DNA of 64,000 nucleotides from Blastomonas sp. SL216 (GTDB lineage: Bacteria; Pseudomonadota; Alphaproteobacteria; Sphingomonadales; Sphingomonadaceae). This document shows, one piece after another, positions 36,567-46,539 of the stretch. Numbering within the stretch: position 1 is the stretch's first letter; each line of letters begins with the position of its first letter. The translations under genes were made by a program, and so were the position numbers. The notes under the pieces were generated by a model. The model did not search any database and was not told where the DNA came from. It saw only the letters and a program-made list of their open reading frames with translations. The DNA is taken from contig CP113055.1 of assembly GCA_026625625.1 (NCBI GenBank), positions 3,455,001 through 3,519,000 of the forward strand, read 5' to 3'.

Positions 36567-37363
36567 GGCGTGGCTCCCTTCGGGGCAACCACCGGAACCT
36601 TGGCAGCGGCGGGCGCATCGCCCTGATCCTGCGGCGCGGCTTTTTCCACATCGACCAGCGTGCCCAGCATCTGGAGGTACGCGATCAGCGCATCCATCTC
36701 GGTGATCCGGCCAGGGTCGCCATCAAAGTCGCGCACCTGCGCCTTGGGGTAGCGCGCCTGCAATTCGGCGGCGCCTTCGGCATTGGGGTCGGCCTGGGCC
36801 TTGAGGTCGGCATTGGCAGCGGCGATCGCGGCCTTGCTGTAGGGCACGCCCACCCGCGACAGGGCGGTGAGATCATCGCTCATGTCGCCGACGTTCAGCT
36901 CGCGCTCGGCGAGGAACGCATAAGGCGGCATGATCGATTCAGGGACGACGCTGCGCGGGTCGGCCAGATGCGCACGGTGCCATTCGTCCGAATAGCGCTT
37001 GCCGACGCGCGCCAGGTCAGGCCCGGTGCGCTTCGATCCCCATTGGAACGGATGGTCGTACATGCTCTCGGCCGCCAGGCTGTAATGGCCATAGCGTTCG
37101 ACCTCGTCGCGGAACGGACGGACCATCTGGCTGTGGCAGGTATAGCAGCCCTCGCGCATGTAGATGTTGCGTCCGGACAGCTCCAGCGGGGTATAGGGGC
37201 GCATCCCGTCCACCTTCTCGATCGTGTTGTCGATCCAGAACAGCGGCGCGATTTCCACAATGCCCCCGACCACGACGGCGGCAAGTGCGCCCAGGCCCAG
37301 CAGTGTGATGTTGCGTTCCAGCTTCTTGTGGCTGAAGCGCGGTTCGGTGACGTGTTCGGCCAT
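36563..37363 (-). CDS. ccoO: cbb3 cytochrome c oxidase subunit II, monohaem CcoO
   Basis: 266 residues. One N-terminal membrane helix ([18 protein letters not shown]), then a cytochrome c domain with haem site [11 protein letters not shown] and axial Met in [12 protein letters not shown] 37363 ([11 protein letters not shown]) is the family start. The C-terminal tail is Ala/Pro/Lys-rich. It lies 11 bases after ccoN. Confidence 0.96.
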   Translation of the reverse strand: MAEHVTEPRFSHKKLERNITLLGLGALAAVVVGGIVEIAPLFWIDNTIEKVDGMRPYTPLELSGRNIYMREGCYTCHSQMVRPFRDEVERYGHYSLAAESMYDHPFQWGSKRTGPDLARVGKRYSDEWHRAHLADPRSVVPESIMPPYAFLAERELNVGDMSDDLTALSRVGVPYSKAAIAAANADLKAQADPNAEGAAELQARYPKAQVRDFDGDPGRITEMDALIAYLQMLGTLVDVEKAAPQDQGDAPAAAKVPVVAPKGATP

Positions 37364-37374
37364 GTGTCGGCTCC

Positions 37375-39045
37375 TTATTCTGCGGGGACCGCGGTGGCCG
37401 CGATGGGGGCCGGGCGATCGGCTGCGGCATTGTGCGGCGTTTCGGTCATCGGCTTTTCGACCCGGACCTTGCCGGCCAGCGTTGCCCAGACATTGACGAT
37501 CATGACGATGAAGCCGGCGAGGTAGAGCAGACCGCCAAAGGCGCGCATCAGGTACATCGGGTGCATCGCGGCGACGGTCTCGACGAAGCTGTAGACCAGA
37601 TATCCGTCGGCGCCGTATTCCCGCCACATCAGGCCCTGCATGATTCCGGCGACCCACATCGAGGCGGCGTAGAAGACGATGCCGGTGCTCGCGAGCCAGA
37701 AGTGCCAGTTGACCATCCGCAGGCTGTACAGCCGCTCGCGACTCCAGAGCCGCGGGACCAGATAGTACATGCAGGCAAAGGTGATCATGCCGTTCCAGCC
37801 GAGCGCGCCGCTATGGACGTGGCCGATGGTCCAGTCGGTATAATGCGACAGGCTGTTGACCCATTTGATCGACATCATCGGGCCTTCGAAGGTGCTCATG
37901 CCGTAAAAGGCGAGCGCCATGACCATCATGCGGATGATGGGATCGGTGCGGATCTTGTCCCATGCGCCGTTGAGCGTCATCAGGCCGTTGATCATGCCGC
38001 CCCAGCTGGGCATCCACAGCATGATCGAGAACACCATGCCCAGCGTCTGCGCCCAGTCGGGCAGCGCGGTGTAATGGAGGTGGTGCGGGCCTGCCCAGAT
38101 GTACAGGAAGATCAGCGACCAGAAGTGGATGATCGACAGACGATAGCTGTAGACCGGGCGCTCGGCCTGTTTGGGCACGAAGTAATACATCATCGCCAGG
38201 AAGCCGGCGGTCAGGAAGAAACCGACGGCGTTATGGCCGTACCACCATTGGGTCAGCGCATCCTGCACGCCTGCGAACGCGGCATAGCTTTTCGATCCGA
38301 AGATGGTGGCGGGCAGCGACAGGTTGTTCACCACGTGCAGCATGGCAATGGTGATGATGAAGCTCAGATAGAACCAGTTGGCGACATAGATATGCGGTTC
38401 GCGCCGCTTGACGATCGTGCCGACGAACACGGCCAGATAGGCGAGCCACACGATGGTCAGCCACAGATCGACATACCATTCGGGCTCGGCATATTCCTTC
38501 GCCTCGGTCACGCCCATCAGATAGCCGGTCGCGGCGAGCACGATGAACAGCTGATAGCCCCAGAAGACGAAGCGGGCCATGGACGGGAAGGCCAGCCGCG
38601 CGCGACAGGTGCGCTGCACGACATAGAAGCTGGTCGCGATCAGCGCATTGCCGCCGAACGCAAAGATCACCGCAGAGGTATGCAGCGGCCGCAGCCGTCC
38701 GAAGGTGGTGAACTCCAGGTTGAAGTTCAGCGCCGGAAAGGCGAGCTGCAGCGCGATGAACAGTCCCGCTGCCAGGCCCGCGGTGCCCCAGAACAAGGTG
38801 GCGATGACACCCCAGCGGACGGGATCATCATCATATTCGCCTTCATTGGCGGGTGCCTTCAACAGGCCGCGCGCCATCGCGCCATAATCGGCTCTGCTTA
38901 TCGTGAACCACAAGGCGGCCAGACACGCGATCATCACGATCGTCATGTGCACCGCATAGGGCCCGTCGACGGCCATAACCGCCATTGCCAGCGCCAGCAG
39001 GGCCAGCCCCAGCCAGCCCCCGGCCTTCAATACCAAACCATCCAT
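37375..39045 (-). CDS. ccoN: cbb3 cytochrome c oxidase catalytic subunit I, CcoN
   Basis: 556 residues, about 14 membrane helices. It has the haem-copper core: His residues in [25 protein letters not shown] and [18 protein letters not shown]. This is the high-affinity terminal oxidase for low oxygen. It leads the operon ccoNOQPGHIS. An FNR box lies 84 bases upstream. Confidence 0.97.
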   Translation of the reverse strand: MDGLVLKAGGWLGLALLALAMAVMAVDGPYAVHMTIVMIACLAALWFTISRADYGAMARGLLKAPANEGEYDDDPVRWGVIATLFWGTAGLAAGLFIALQLAFPALNFNLEFTTFGRLRPLHTSAVIFAFGGNALIATSFYVVQRTCRARLAFPSMARFVFWGYQLFIVLAATGYLMGVTEAKEYAEPEWYVDLWLTIVWLAYLAVFVGTIVKRREPHIYVANWFYLSFIITIAMLHVVNNLSLPATIFGSKSYAAFAGVQDALTQWWYGHNAVGFFLTAGFLAMMYYFVPKQAERPVYSYRLSIIHFWSLIFLYIWAGPHHLHYTALPDWAQTLGMVFSIMLWMPSWGGMINGLMTLNGAWDKIRTDPIIRMMVMALAFYGMSTFEGPMMSIKWVNSLSHYTDWTIGHVHSGALGWNGMITFACMYYLVPRLWSRERLYSLRMVNWHFWLASTGIVFYAASMWVAGIMQGLMWREYGADGYLVYSFVETVAAMHPMYLMRAFGGLLYLAGFIVMIVNVWATLAGKVRVEKPMTETPHNAAADRPAPIAATAVPAE

Positions 39046-39128
39046 GACTTTAGTCCCCGTGCACGCGGGTTCACATCAGAATCCGCGCTTCCTCCGCATG
39101 GCTGTGCCCCGATTGGCGGGCCAAGACA

Positions 39129-39142
39129 TTGATCCGGGTCAA
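39129..39142. promoter_or_regulatory. FNR box between ccoN and ompW
   Basis: TTGAT-CCGG-GTCAA fits the FNR/FnrL consensus with one mismatch, and its half-sites equal those of the hemN box. It lies in the divergent gap 84 bases from ccoN and 79 from ompW. fnrL itself is 770 bases to the right. A good -10 at the ideal distance was not found on either side, so which gene it drives is open; ccoN is the usual target. Confidence 0.75.
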
Positions 39143-39220
39143 AGAAATTTTTGCGCCGCATCAATGCGACGAACCGGGCACCGGTGCAGGGATGCGCTCA
39201 CTCAAGGAGGAGTGATCATC

Positions 39221-39892
39221 ATGAACAACAAGATTATCCCGCTGGCCGTGATGGCCGCCGCGCTCGCCATTCCGGGCCAGGCCATGGCGCAGGCGGGCGA
39301 GGTGCATTTCAAGGTTCTGGGGACGCTGGTTGCGCCCGATGGCAAGATCAAGGACGTCAAGATCGACCGGATCGGCCTGCCTGCCGGGTCGCAGACCAAG
39401 GCGAACGACAATTTCATCCCCACGGTCGCGATCGAATATTTCCTGGCCGACTCGATTTCGGTGGAAACGATCGCCGGGGTGACAGAGCATGATGTCGATG
39501 GTCGCGGCGCACTCGCCGGGGCCGGGCTGGTTTCCAACGCCAAGATCGTGCCTGCGACCGTCACGCTGAAATATCATTTCGGCAAGGCCGGCGGTATCCG
39601 CCCGTATATCGGCGCGGGGCCCAGCTATTTCATCTTCATCAACGAGAAGCCTGGCGCGACGACGCGCGCGCTAGGCGCGACCAGCCAGAAGATCAACGAC
39701 ACCGTCGGCGCCGCGCTGCAGGCTGGTATCGACATTCCGGTCAACGACAAGGGGCTGTTCGTCTCGGCGGACGTGAAGCGCTATTTCCTGCGGCCGCTGG
39801 CCAGCTGGCGCGCCAATGGGGTGGAGGTGCTGCGTACCCGGCACGAGCTCGACCCCTGGGTGATCAGCGCAGGCATCGGCTTCCGCTTCTGA
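39221..39892 (+). CDS. ompW: OmpW-family outer-membrane protein
   Basis: About 223 residues. Signal peptide ends AMAQA (residues about 18-22), then an eight-stranded beta-barrel of OmpW type: TVALKYHF-like strand (VTLKYHFG), GGIRPYIGAGPSYF, and C-terminal aromatic GIGFRF. OmpW carries small hydrophobic molecules and is FNR-regulated in enterics, consistent with the FNR box upstream. ATG 39221 has AAGGAGG 10 bases before it; an in-frame GTG at 39212 is too close to that site. Confidence 0.88.
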   Translation: MNNKIIPLAVMAAALAIPGQAMAQAGEVHFKVLGTLVAPDGKIKDVKIDRIGLPAGSQTKANDNFIPTVAIEYFLADSISVETIAGVTEHDVDGRGALAGAGLVSNAKIVPATVTLKYHFGKAGGIRPYIGAGPSYFIFINEKPGATTRALGATSQKINDTVGAALQAGIDIPVNDKGLFVSADVKRYFLRPLASWRANGVEVLRTRHELDPWVISAGIGFRF

Positions 39893-39907
39893 CGAAGCGG
39901 CGCCGGA

Positions 39908-40600
39908 TCAGCCCGCCATATCTTCCATCGCGGCGCGGTTTCGGATCACGATCTCGCGTCGCGATGGCAGGGCGAGCAGCCCGTCGCTTTTCATCCGGGT
40001 GAGCTGGCGGCTGGTCGTCTCGATCGTCAGGCCCAGAATGTCGGCAATCTGCTGACGCCCGAACGGCAGCTCGAAGCCGTTCAACGATCCGTCGGCATTG
40101 CAGCCCTGGCCCGAGAGCCGATCGGACATTTCGAGCAGGAACGAGGCCACCTTTTCGGTCGCCGACTTGCGCCCCAGCAGCATCATCCAGTGGCGGGCGC
40201 GGTCGAGTTCGTCGAGCGTGCGGCGGAGAAGCTTCTGCTGCAGGTCGGGATGCTCGCTGGCGAAATCGTCGAAGGCGTTGCGGTTGAAGATGCACACTTC
40301 GGCATCGGTCATCGCGGTGACGCTGTACGGGCTTTCCTTGCCGAACGGGCGACCGATGAAATCGGACGGGAAGACGATGCCGACAATCTGCTCTCGCCCG
40401 TCGGACGCGGCGACCACCAGCTTCAGCACGCCCTCCAGCACATTGGCGACGACCGGCGCGTCATCGCCTTCCCAAAGCAGGGTGTGCCCCGCCTTGACCT
40501 TCTGGCGACGACCCATCTTGCCAAGGATAGCCAGCTCGTCCGGCGTCAGGCTTGAACAGATCGCGCGGTTCCGCACGATGCAGGAAGAACAGTCGTTCAT
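39908..40600 (-). CDS. fnrL: Oxygen-sensing Crp/Fnr regulator, FnrL type
   Basis: 230 residues. Four Cys suited to a [4Fe-4S] cluster: Cys4, Cys7, Cys15 at the N-terminus and Cys103 (AEVCIF) in the sensor domain. A cNMP-like beta-barrel, a dimer helix and a winged HTH follow (RQQIADILGLTIETTSRQLTRM; the ETTSR recognition helix matches FNR specificity ExxSR). It should bind TTGAT-N4-ATCAA sites, two of which occur in this window at hemN and ccoN/ompW. It converges with ompW. Confidence 0.93.
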   Translation of the reverse strand: MNDCSSCIVRNRAICSSLTPDELAILGKMGRRQKVKAGHTLLWEGDDAPVVANVLEGVLKLVVAASDGREQIVGIVFPSDFIGRPFGKESPYSVTAMTDAEVCIFNRNAFDDFASEHPDLQQKLLRRTLDELDRARHWMMLLGRKSATEKVASFLLEMSDRLSGQGCNADGSLNGFELPFGRQQIADILGLTIETTSRQLTRMKSDGLLALPSRREIVIRNRAAMEDMAG

Positions 40601-40643
40601 GGTCCATCCCTAACCGTGAAGCTGTAACATTGACATAACATTC

Positions 40644-41948
40644 TTATGGCCGGGGCGGCAGCCCGGCAAATGTAATCGCGCTTTCCGCTCCATTTTCGGC
40701 CACCGCCGCAACCCCGGCGAAATGATCGTCGACGATCACGCCGGGCAGTGTCAGCTTTGTATCGGTGGTTTCCTGCGACTGTTCCCAGTCGCGCGCATCG
40801 GCCCTGCGCCAATAGACCTTGTAGCGCGCAGCGCCCGGGACTTCGGCCCAGCTCACCTGCGTATCGCTGCTCAGCGCGCCGCCCAGCACGGCACTGACAG
40901 GCGCAGGCGGGGCGCTGCCCAGCTCGCGGATTAGCGCGATGTTGAGCGCGGTGACGCGGGCGAGATAGGGAAAGTCCATCTCGTCGATGGTGTCGCCGAA
41001 CTTGCGGCCATTTTCCTCGCGGATATCCTGATGCTGGTGGTCGTAATTCTCGACGCCGACGGTGAAACGGATCGCGGGATAGCCAAGCTCGAGCGCGGGC
41101 AGATGGTCGCCGCCTCGGCTGAACCGGTCAGGGCGGCGCACACCGAACACCTCCAGCCCCAGATCGCCGCGTGCCTTGCCGACGCGCTGCGCGGCGCGCA
41201 TCAGGCCGCGTGAAGGGCCGTCATCCTCCGCCCCGCTGCCGCGCCGGGCCATCGCCTCGATCAGCGTTTCCGATGCGCGGATGCCTTCGCTGAACACGCG
41301 CACCCGGTCGGTGACGCGGCGGCCGTCCTGGCCCTCGGTATTGCCGACAATGTCGTTGTTGAGCAGCGCACGCACCTGCCATCCGCGCGCCCGTGCGGTC
41401 TCGGCGATCAGGCGTCCGCCCCACAGCCCCTGTTCCTCGCCCGAGAGCACGGCGTAGATGATCGTAGGCGCGAACTTTTCCTTGCTCAGAATGCGCGCGG
41501 CTTCGAGCACCAGCGCGACGCCGGACGCATCGTCATTCGCGCCCGGTGCGTCGCTGGTGAAATCGGCGACATCGGAGACCCGGCTGTCGATATGCGCGGA
41601 TATGATGATCACGTCATCGGGGTTGCCGCTGCCCTGCTGCACGCCGAGCACGTTGACGACATTCACGCCATTGGGCGCGCGGGGGCCGGTGAAGCGCCGG
41701 TCGATCTGCTCGACTGTGATGCAGCCGCCGCACGCCTTGCCGATCCTGGCGAATTCCGCTGCCGCCCAGCGCCGCGCTGCGCCGATGCCGCGCGTGGGGT
41801 GGTCGGGCGAGGACAAGGTGTGGCGCGTGCCGAAGCTCACCAGCTTCTCGACATCGGTGCGCAGGCGCGTAGCGTCGGCCTCTGGTGCGGCGAGCGCAGG
41901 GGTGACGGAAAGGGAAAGCGCGGCGACCAGCGAGGCAATTTTGAGCAT
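40644..41948 (-). CDS. Exported M28-family zinc peptidase
   Basis: About 434 residues. Signal peptide (LVAALSLSVTPALA). M28 aminopeptidase core with zinc ligands in SAHIDS (His), GANDDASG (Asp), SGEEQG (Glu pair) and RGGDHLPA (His). A C-terminal fibronectin-like segment (VSWAEVPGAARYKVYWRR) follows. It acts in periplasm or outside on peptides. ATG 41948 is chosen for the signal peptide; an upstream TTG at 41966 has the better AAGGGA site and would add six residues. Confidence 0.87.
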   Translation of the reverse strand: MLKIASLVAALSLSVTPALAAPEADATRLRTDVEKLVSFGTRHTLSSPDHPTRGIGAARRWAAAEFARIGKACGGCITVEQIDRRFTGPRAPNGVNVVNVLGVQQGSGNPDDVIIISAHIDSRVSDVADFTSDAPGANDDASGVALVLEAARILSKEKFAPTIIYAVLSGEEQGLWGGRLIAETARARGWQVRALLNNDIVGNTEGQDGRRVTDRVRVFSEGIRASETLIEAMARRGSGAEDDGPSRGLMRAAQRVGKARGDLGLEVFGVRRPDRFSRGGDHLPALELGYPAIRFTVGVENYDHQHQDIREENGRKFGDTIDEMDFPYLARVTALNIALIRELGSAPPAPVSAVLGGALSSDTQVSWAEVPGAARYKVYWRRADARDWEQSQETTDTKLTLPGVIVDDHFAGVAAVAENGAESAITFAGLPPRP

Positions 41949-41998
41949 GCGCTCAAGCTGACGCAATTCCCTTGGCAGTGCAAGGGTTTGGGTGCGCG

Positions 41999-42772
41999 TC
42001 AGGTGCCGGTCTTCAGATACCAGCGATCCCGGCCTTCAAGGCACAGCGCGGTCAGCATGCCGCTCATATAAGCGCCCGTATCGATGCCGATGCGGTTGGA
42101 GCATTCCTCGACATCATCGGTGATGGTGTGGCCGTGCACGATCAGCTTGTCATGCGGGGTCTCGTCGGTGAGGAAATCCTCGCGGATCCAGCGCAGGTCC
42201 TTGGACCGCTGTTCCTCAATGCTCTTGCCGGGGCGCACGCCCGCATGGACAAAGGCATAGTCGCCCATCACGATGCGGTCCTTGAACGAGCGCACGAAAT
42301 CGAGATGGCGCTTGGGCAGCAGCGTCATGAGCCGTTCGGTCAGCTCTTCCATGCTCAGTTCATTGTACTGCTGCGGCGTGATGTCATAGCTCAGGATCGT
42401 CTCGCGCCCGCCGATCTTGCAGAAGAAGCGCACCAGCTTCTCATCGCCTTCGGCAGCGGCAAGATAGACTTCCTCGTGATTGCCCATCAGGAAATGCGCA
42501 TTGCTGCCCAGCGTTTCGGACAGTTCGATCGCGCGGTCGATCACGCCTGCGCTGTCCGGGCCGCGATCCATCAGGTCACCCAGGAACACGATGTGCGTGT
42601 CCGCCGCGCCGCGCGCATGGTCATCGGCGATGATCTGGTCGAGCAGCTGGTCGAGCAGGTCGCGCCGTCCGTGAATGTCGCCGATCGCATAGAGGCGCAT
42701 GCCATCGGGCAGGGTCGCGGTGTCGATGGGCGCTGCCGGTTTGGGTTTTCTGCGCAACAAGGCCTTCAGCAT
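41999..42772 (-). CDS. Serine/threonine-type metallophosphoesterase
   Basis: 257 residues. It has the calcineurin-like signature in order: GDIHGR, FLGDLMDRGPDS, MGNHE, and VHAG (about residues 32-177), giving a dinuclear metal site. This is close to bacterial protein phosphatases and ApaH-like enzymes. The substrate (phosphoprotein or dinucleotide) cannot be told. It stands alone. Confidence 0.88.
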   Translation of the reverse strand: MLKALLRRKPKPAAPIDTATLPDGMRLYAIGDIHGRRDLLDQLLDQIIADDHARGAADTHIVFLGDLMDRGPDSAGVIDRAIELSETLGSNAHFLMGNHEEVYLAAAEGDEKLVRFFCKIGGRETILSYDITPQQYNELSMEELTERLMTLLPKRHLDFVRSFKDRIVMGDYAFVHAGVRPGKSIEEQRSKDLRWIREDFLTDETPHDKLIVHGHTITDDVEECSNRIGIDTGAYMSGMLTALCLEGRDRWYLKTGT

Positions 42773-42907
42773 GATGCTTTCGCTTCTTCTATTGTCGTTA
42801 TCGTGCGTTGCCCCAAGCGGCTGCTATATGCTCCAATTCTGGAAAAGTGCAATGCATGTTTGTTCGCAGGTGCAGCAAGCGCGGCGAGCCTGCCGCGATG
42901 CACCGAT

Positions 42908-42939
42908 CCGCTCCCCCGCCGGACCGGGCAGGGGAGCGG
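42908..42939 (-). terminator. Terminator hairpin after the saccharopine-dehydrogenase-like gene
   Basis: CCGCTCCCC (42908-42916) pairs with GGGGAGCGG (42931-42939); the loop has extra GCC/GGC pairing. It begins 7 bases after the leftward stop at 42946. There is no clear U-run. Confidence 0.6.
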
Positions 42940-42945
42940 CAGGAT

Positions 42946-44130
42946 TCATTCGGCGGCGAAGCTGAGCCCGGCCTTGGCCACCAACCGCTTGACCAGATGT
43001 TCGCCCAGCACCGCGCCCGGCGTGGTGATCCCACCTGCGCCTTCGGGCACATCCTCGATCAGGCACAGTGCACTTTCGGCGATCATCTTGCTGGTCGAGC
43101 CGTATCCGGGGTCCTTGTCGCCCTTGACCCCATAGAGCTGCACCTGGCCGTCGGCCGTTTCGGCGACGAACAGCACGTCGTAAAAGCCGTTCTCGCGCTC
43201 TTCCTTGCTGGGACCTTCGCCGGGCTTGGGGCCGCCATCGCCGCCCATCATGTCGGTATTGGCGAGGTGCTTGGCGATCGCCTCGCCCTTTTCACCGGGG
43301 CCAGTCAGCATCATCTCGTCATAGACGAAATCCTGCCCATAGGGATGGCCGAGCAGTGCATTGGTGCGGTGGACATTCTTGGTGTTGATCGGCGCCATGA
43401 TGAAAGGCGCGGCCCAGCTGCCCAGTGCCTCGTCATGCTCGGGCTTGTTGCCCTTGGGCTGGGCAGGGCCTTCAAAGCCGCCCGCCAGGCTGAACGGGTT
43501 GGTGAGATAGCCGAGCAGCGCCGGATCGCGCGCGACCGACGCCATGGTCGCCTTGAGCGAGGCCGCAGTGCCGCCCGAGAATGTGCCCTGCATCGCGCGC
43601 ACCCGGCCCTTGATGCGCGGCGCGGGCTTGCCGAAACGGCTGACGCATTCCTTTTGCAGCATCAGCACGCCCAGATCGAACGGGATCGAATCGAAGCCGG
43701 TCGAAAACACGATGCGCGCGCCGCTTTCCTTGGCGGCGGCATCATATTTGTCGATCATCTGGCGCATCCAGGCGGGCTCTCCGCACAGGTCGACATAGTC
43801 GGTGCCATGCGCCGCGCAAGCAGCGACCAGCGGCTCGCCATAAAGCTGGTACGGCCCGACCGTGGTCAGCACGACCTTGGTGCGGGCGGCCATCGCAGCA
43901 ATGGTTTCCGGCTCATCGGCATTGGCGACGACGATCGGGGTATCGGCCGGCAGGCCCATTTCGGCGAGAACCGAAGCCATCTTGTCCGCCGAGCGCGCTG
44001 CCACTGCCCATTTGAGGGCATTGCCGCCCTGGCCATAGGTATTCTGCAGATATTCGGCGACCAGACGCCCGGTAAAGCCACTGGCACCATAGACGATGAC
44101 GTCGAACTCGCGCGAATCCCGTGCGGACAT
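42946..44130 (-). CDS. Saccharopine-dehydrogenase-like oxidoreductase
   Basis: 394 residues. N-terminal Rossmann fold with the NADP loop GASGFTGRL (about residues 15-23), then DYVDLCGEPAWMRQ, typical of the saccharopine dehydrogenase-like family that includes mycobacterial trans-acting enoyl reductases. Lysine-pathway context is absent, so lipid or polyketide reduction is as likely as amino-acid chemistry. It is a single gene with a terminator downstream. Confidence 0.8.
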   Translation of the reverse strand: MSARDSREFDVIVYGASGFTGRLVAEYLQNTYGQGGNALKWAVAARSADKMASVLAEMGLPADTPIVVANADEPETIAAMAARTKVVLTTVGPYQLYGEPLVAACAAHGTDYVDLCGEPAWMRQMIDKYDAAAKESGARIVFSTGFDSIPFDLGVLMLQKECVSRFGKPAPRIKGRVRAMQGTFSGGTAASLKATMASVARDPALLGYLTNPFSLAGGFEGPAQPKGNKPEHDEALGSWAAPFIMAPINTKNVHRTNALLGHPYGQDFVYDEMMLTGPGEKGEAIAKHLANTDMMGGDGGPKPGEGPSKEERENGFYDVLFVAETADGQVQLYGVKGDKDPGYGSTSKMIAESALCLIEDVPEGAGGITTPGAVLGEHLVKRLVAKAGLSFAAE

Positions 44131-44171
44131 AAGGCTCTCTCCTGCTTGATGTTATGGTGGGAAATTGTGGG

Positions 44172-44726
44172 TCAAAGGCGCGGCAATGTCACGCCGCGCT
44201 GGCCCATATATTTGCCCGCGCGGTCGGCATAGCTGGTCTCGCACGGCTCGTTGCCCTTGAGGAACAGGAACTGGCACGCGCCTTCATTGGCATAGATCTT
44301 GGCGGGCAGCGGCGTGGTGTTGCTGAATTCCAGCGTCACATGCCCCTCCCAGCCCGGCTCCAGCGGGGTCACGTTGACGATGATGCCGCAGCGCGCATAG
44401 GTCGATTTGCCGAGGCAGATGACCAGCACGTCGCGCGGAACGCGGAAATATTCGACCGTGCGCGCCAACGCAAAGCTGTTCGGCGGGATGATGCAGACAT
44501 CGGTCTTGCGGTCGACAAAGCTGTTGGGGTCGAACGCCTTGGGATCGACGACCGAGGAATTGACATTGGTGAAGATCTTGAACTCGTCCGCCACCCGCGC
44601 GTCATAGCCATAGGAGGACAGGCCGTAGGAGATGCAGCCATCGCGCCGCTGCGCCTCGACGAACGGCTCGATCATGCCGTTCTCCTGCGCCTGCGTACGG
44701 ATCCATTTGTCGGAAAGTATGGACAT
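44172..44726 (-). CDS. dcd: dCTP deaminase
   Basis: 184 residues, the normal length. It converts dCTP to dUTP for thymidylate synthesis. Family blocks are [15 protein letters not shown], the nucleotide-binding loop GKSTYARCG, and catalytic Glu region [14 protein letters not shown] with the C-terminal [12 protein letters not shown] closing the site. It lies just after cdd on the same strand, grouping two pyrimidine deaminases. Confidence 0.96.
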   Translation of the reverse strand: MSILSDKWIRTQAQENGMIEPFVEAQRRDGCISYGLSSYGYDARVADEFKIFTNVNSSVVDPKAFDPNSFVDRKTDVCIIPPNSFALARTVEYFRVPRDVLVICLGKSTYARCGIIVNVTPLEPGWEGHVTLEFSNTTPLPAKIYANEGACQFLFLKGNEPCETSYADRAGKYMGQRGVTLPRL

Positions 44727-44773
44727 GGGCGAAGTGTCTCCATCACCTGCCCAAGCGGGCGGGTGGGTCAGGG

Positions 44774-45220
44774 TTATTCCAGATTGGCCGGACCGAAGGC
44801 GGCTGGCAAGAGCACCGAGAGCCGGTGTTCGATGGCGCCTGTGGCATGGCCCGAATAGACGATCGGGTCGGTCCCGCCGAGCTGTGCCAGTTCGTTCATC
44901 ACCTGACGGCAGCGACCGCAGGGCGTCACCGCATGCGGTCCAGGGGCAAGCTGGCCGTCGCTGCCCAGTGGTCCGCCCATGATCGCGACTTCGACCAGCC
45001 CGGTGCGGCGGCCCTGCAGATTGGCGGCAATCGCGGCGCTGGTCTCGGCGCAGATGGCCAGGCCATAGCTGGCATTCTCGAAATTGCTGCCGGTGACGAT
45101 GGTGCCATCGGCAAAGCGGAAGGCTGCACCGACATGAAAGCCCGAATAGGGGGCATAGGCAGTCAGCGCCGCTTTGCGCGCGGCCTCCAGCAATTCGGTC
45201 TTGCCTGTATCGTCACTCAT
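44774..45220 (-). CDS. cdd: Cytidine deaminase
   Basis: 148 residues. Zinc site CAETSA (first Cys and catalytic Glu) plus PCGRCRQ (two Cys), the tetrameric three-Cys class. It deaminates cytidine and deoxycytidine in pyrimidine salvage. ATG 45220 overlaps the stop of the GH25-like gene (ATGA). The frame is open far upstream, but that part is antiparallel noise over the GH25-like gene. Confidence 0.94.
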   Translation of the reverse strand: MSDDTGKTELLEAARKAALTAYAPYSGFHVGAAFRFADGTIVTGSNFENASYGLAICAETSAAIAANLQGRRTGLVEVAIMGGPLGSDGQLAPGPHAVTPCGRCRQVMNELAQLGGTDPIVYSGHATGAIEHRLSVLLPAAFGPANLE

Positions 45221-45909
45221 GGTCGCACCACATTCCAGCGCACGCCCTCGGGCGCGCCATTGATCCGGTAGAAACTGCTCGACTGCCACATCACCCAGCG
45301 CTTGGCGGCATAATCCGGCGGCACGAAATCGCCGATCAGCCACACCGTCCGCGCGAGCCCTTCGCTGACCTGATAGGCGTCCTCGAAATCGCGTCCGATG
45401 CGCAGCAGCGCGGGCTTGCCGCTGTGATTTTCGATCTGGTTCAGGAAGGTGTTGAGCTCGCCCAGCAGCATCGCGCGGTCGGGGCGTGTCTTGCACTTTT
45501 CGTCCAGCTCCAGGCTGACCACCGGGGGCAGCATGTCGGGATCGCGCGGCACCGTGGTGATGAACTGTTCGGCCTGCGATGCCTCGTCCGCGCAAAGGCT
45601 GAATTCGTGCACCGCGCCATAGCGCATGCCCGCGGCGCGCGCGCCCTTGATATTGGCGGCAAAGCGCGGATCGCGCAGGCGGCCGCCAGCGCTGGCCCGC
45701 ACATAGGCAAAATCCGCGCCCATGGTGGCCAGTGTCGGCCAGGCCAGGTCGCCATCTGTAGTGCTGACATACAGGCCCTGGACCGGATAGTCCTTGCGCG
45801 AAGGCGCCCAGCCGGTGATGCCGCCCCAGATCAGCCCGCCCAGCACCGCGACCAGCAGCGCCAGCAGCACAAGGCCAATGGTCCAGCGTTTCAGGGTGGA
45901 GGTGCGCAT
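45217..45909 (-). CDS. GH25 (lysozyme-like) protein with altered active site
   Basis: 230 residues. Signal anchor (LVLLALLVAVLGGLIWG), then a GH25-type barrel. Recognisable landmarks are GADFAYVRAS, RYGAVHEF and LPPVVSLELDE. Compared with typical GH25 (GIDVS start, KATEG, LDxE), the first Asp is Tyr (GLYVS), the Glu after RAS is missing, and the LDxE Asp is Ser. Muramidase activity is doubtful; it might only bind glycan. It is translationally coupled to cdd. Confidence 0.72.
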   Translation of the reverse strand: MRTSTLKRWTIGLVLLALLVAVLGGLIWGGITGWAPSRKDYPVQGLYVSTTDGDLAWPTLATMGADFAYVRASAGGRLRDPRFAANIKGARAAGMRYGAVHEFSLCADEASQAEQFITTVPRDPDMLPPVVSLELDEKCKTRPDRAMLLGELNTFLNQIENHSGKPALLRIGRDFEDAYQVSEGLARTVWLIGDFVPPDYAAKRWVMWQSSSFYRINGAPEGVRWNVVRP

Positions 45910-45920
45910 GATGGCTCTGG

Positions 45921-46403
45921 TCAGCCCTTGATGTGCAGCACGCAGATCAGCGTGAAAAGACGGCGTGCTGTCGGGAAATCGATCTCGATCTTGTCTTGCA
46001 GCCGCTCGACCAGCAGCTCGGCTGCGTCGTTATGGACACCGCGACGGGCCATGTCGATCGTCTCGATCTCTTGCGCGGTCGCCTTGCGGATGGCCTGATA
46101 ATAGCTGTCACAGATCGCGAAATATTCGCGGATCGGGCGGCGGAATCGGCCCAGCGCCAGCACCAGCGTTTCCAGATGGCTGCCATCCTCGCGCGAGATG
46201 GTGATCGCCAGCCGGCCTTCGAACACCGCCAGATGCAGCCGGAAGGGGCCGGCATAGCCATCGGGATAGTCTTTCAGCGGCTTGAAGAAATTGTCCTCGA
46301 TCAGGTCGAAAATGGCGATGCGCCGTTCCTGCTCGATATCCGCATTGCGCCACAGAATCGTCTGCTCGTCGAGCTCGACATGGATGATGCGCGGATTGGA
46401 CAT
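45921..46403 (-). CDS. UPF0262 family protein
   Basis: About 160 residues, cytoplasmic. The start MSNPRIIHVEL and blocks RIAIFDLIEDN and GPFRLHL are those of UPF0262, a family nearly confined to Alphaproteobacteria and of unknown function. ATG 46403 has GACGGGGG upstream; a start ten codons earlier is possible. It is 12 bases from the next gene on the same strand. Confidence 0.88.
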   Translation of the reverse strand: MSNPRIIHVELDEQTILWRNADIEQERRIAIFDLIEDNFFKPLKDYPDGYAGPFRLHLAVFEGRLAITISREDGSHLETLVLALGRFRRPIREYFAICDSYYQAIRKATAQEIETIDMARRGVHNDAAELLVERLQDKIEIDFPTARRLFTLICVLHIKG

Positions 46404-46539
46404 GACACCCCCGTCTTTCCCTATGCTTTGCATCGGGGCAAGCGGAAAAACCGGAGGCGCAGACTGTCCCCGGCCTTGTCCACACGATTATTGATGTCAG
46501 TGCCTTGCGCGCCACAGCGCCAGCGGCGATTATGGCCGG

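Noticed and set aside
37364-37657. Upstream extension of the ccoO frame
   Set aside because: It lies over the 3' end of ccoN; ATG 37363 gives the family N-terminus.
45221-45595. Upstream extension of the cytidine deaminase frame
   Set aside because: The natural ATG at 45220 overlaps the previous stop, and the extension lies over the GH25-like gene in a different frame.
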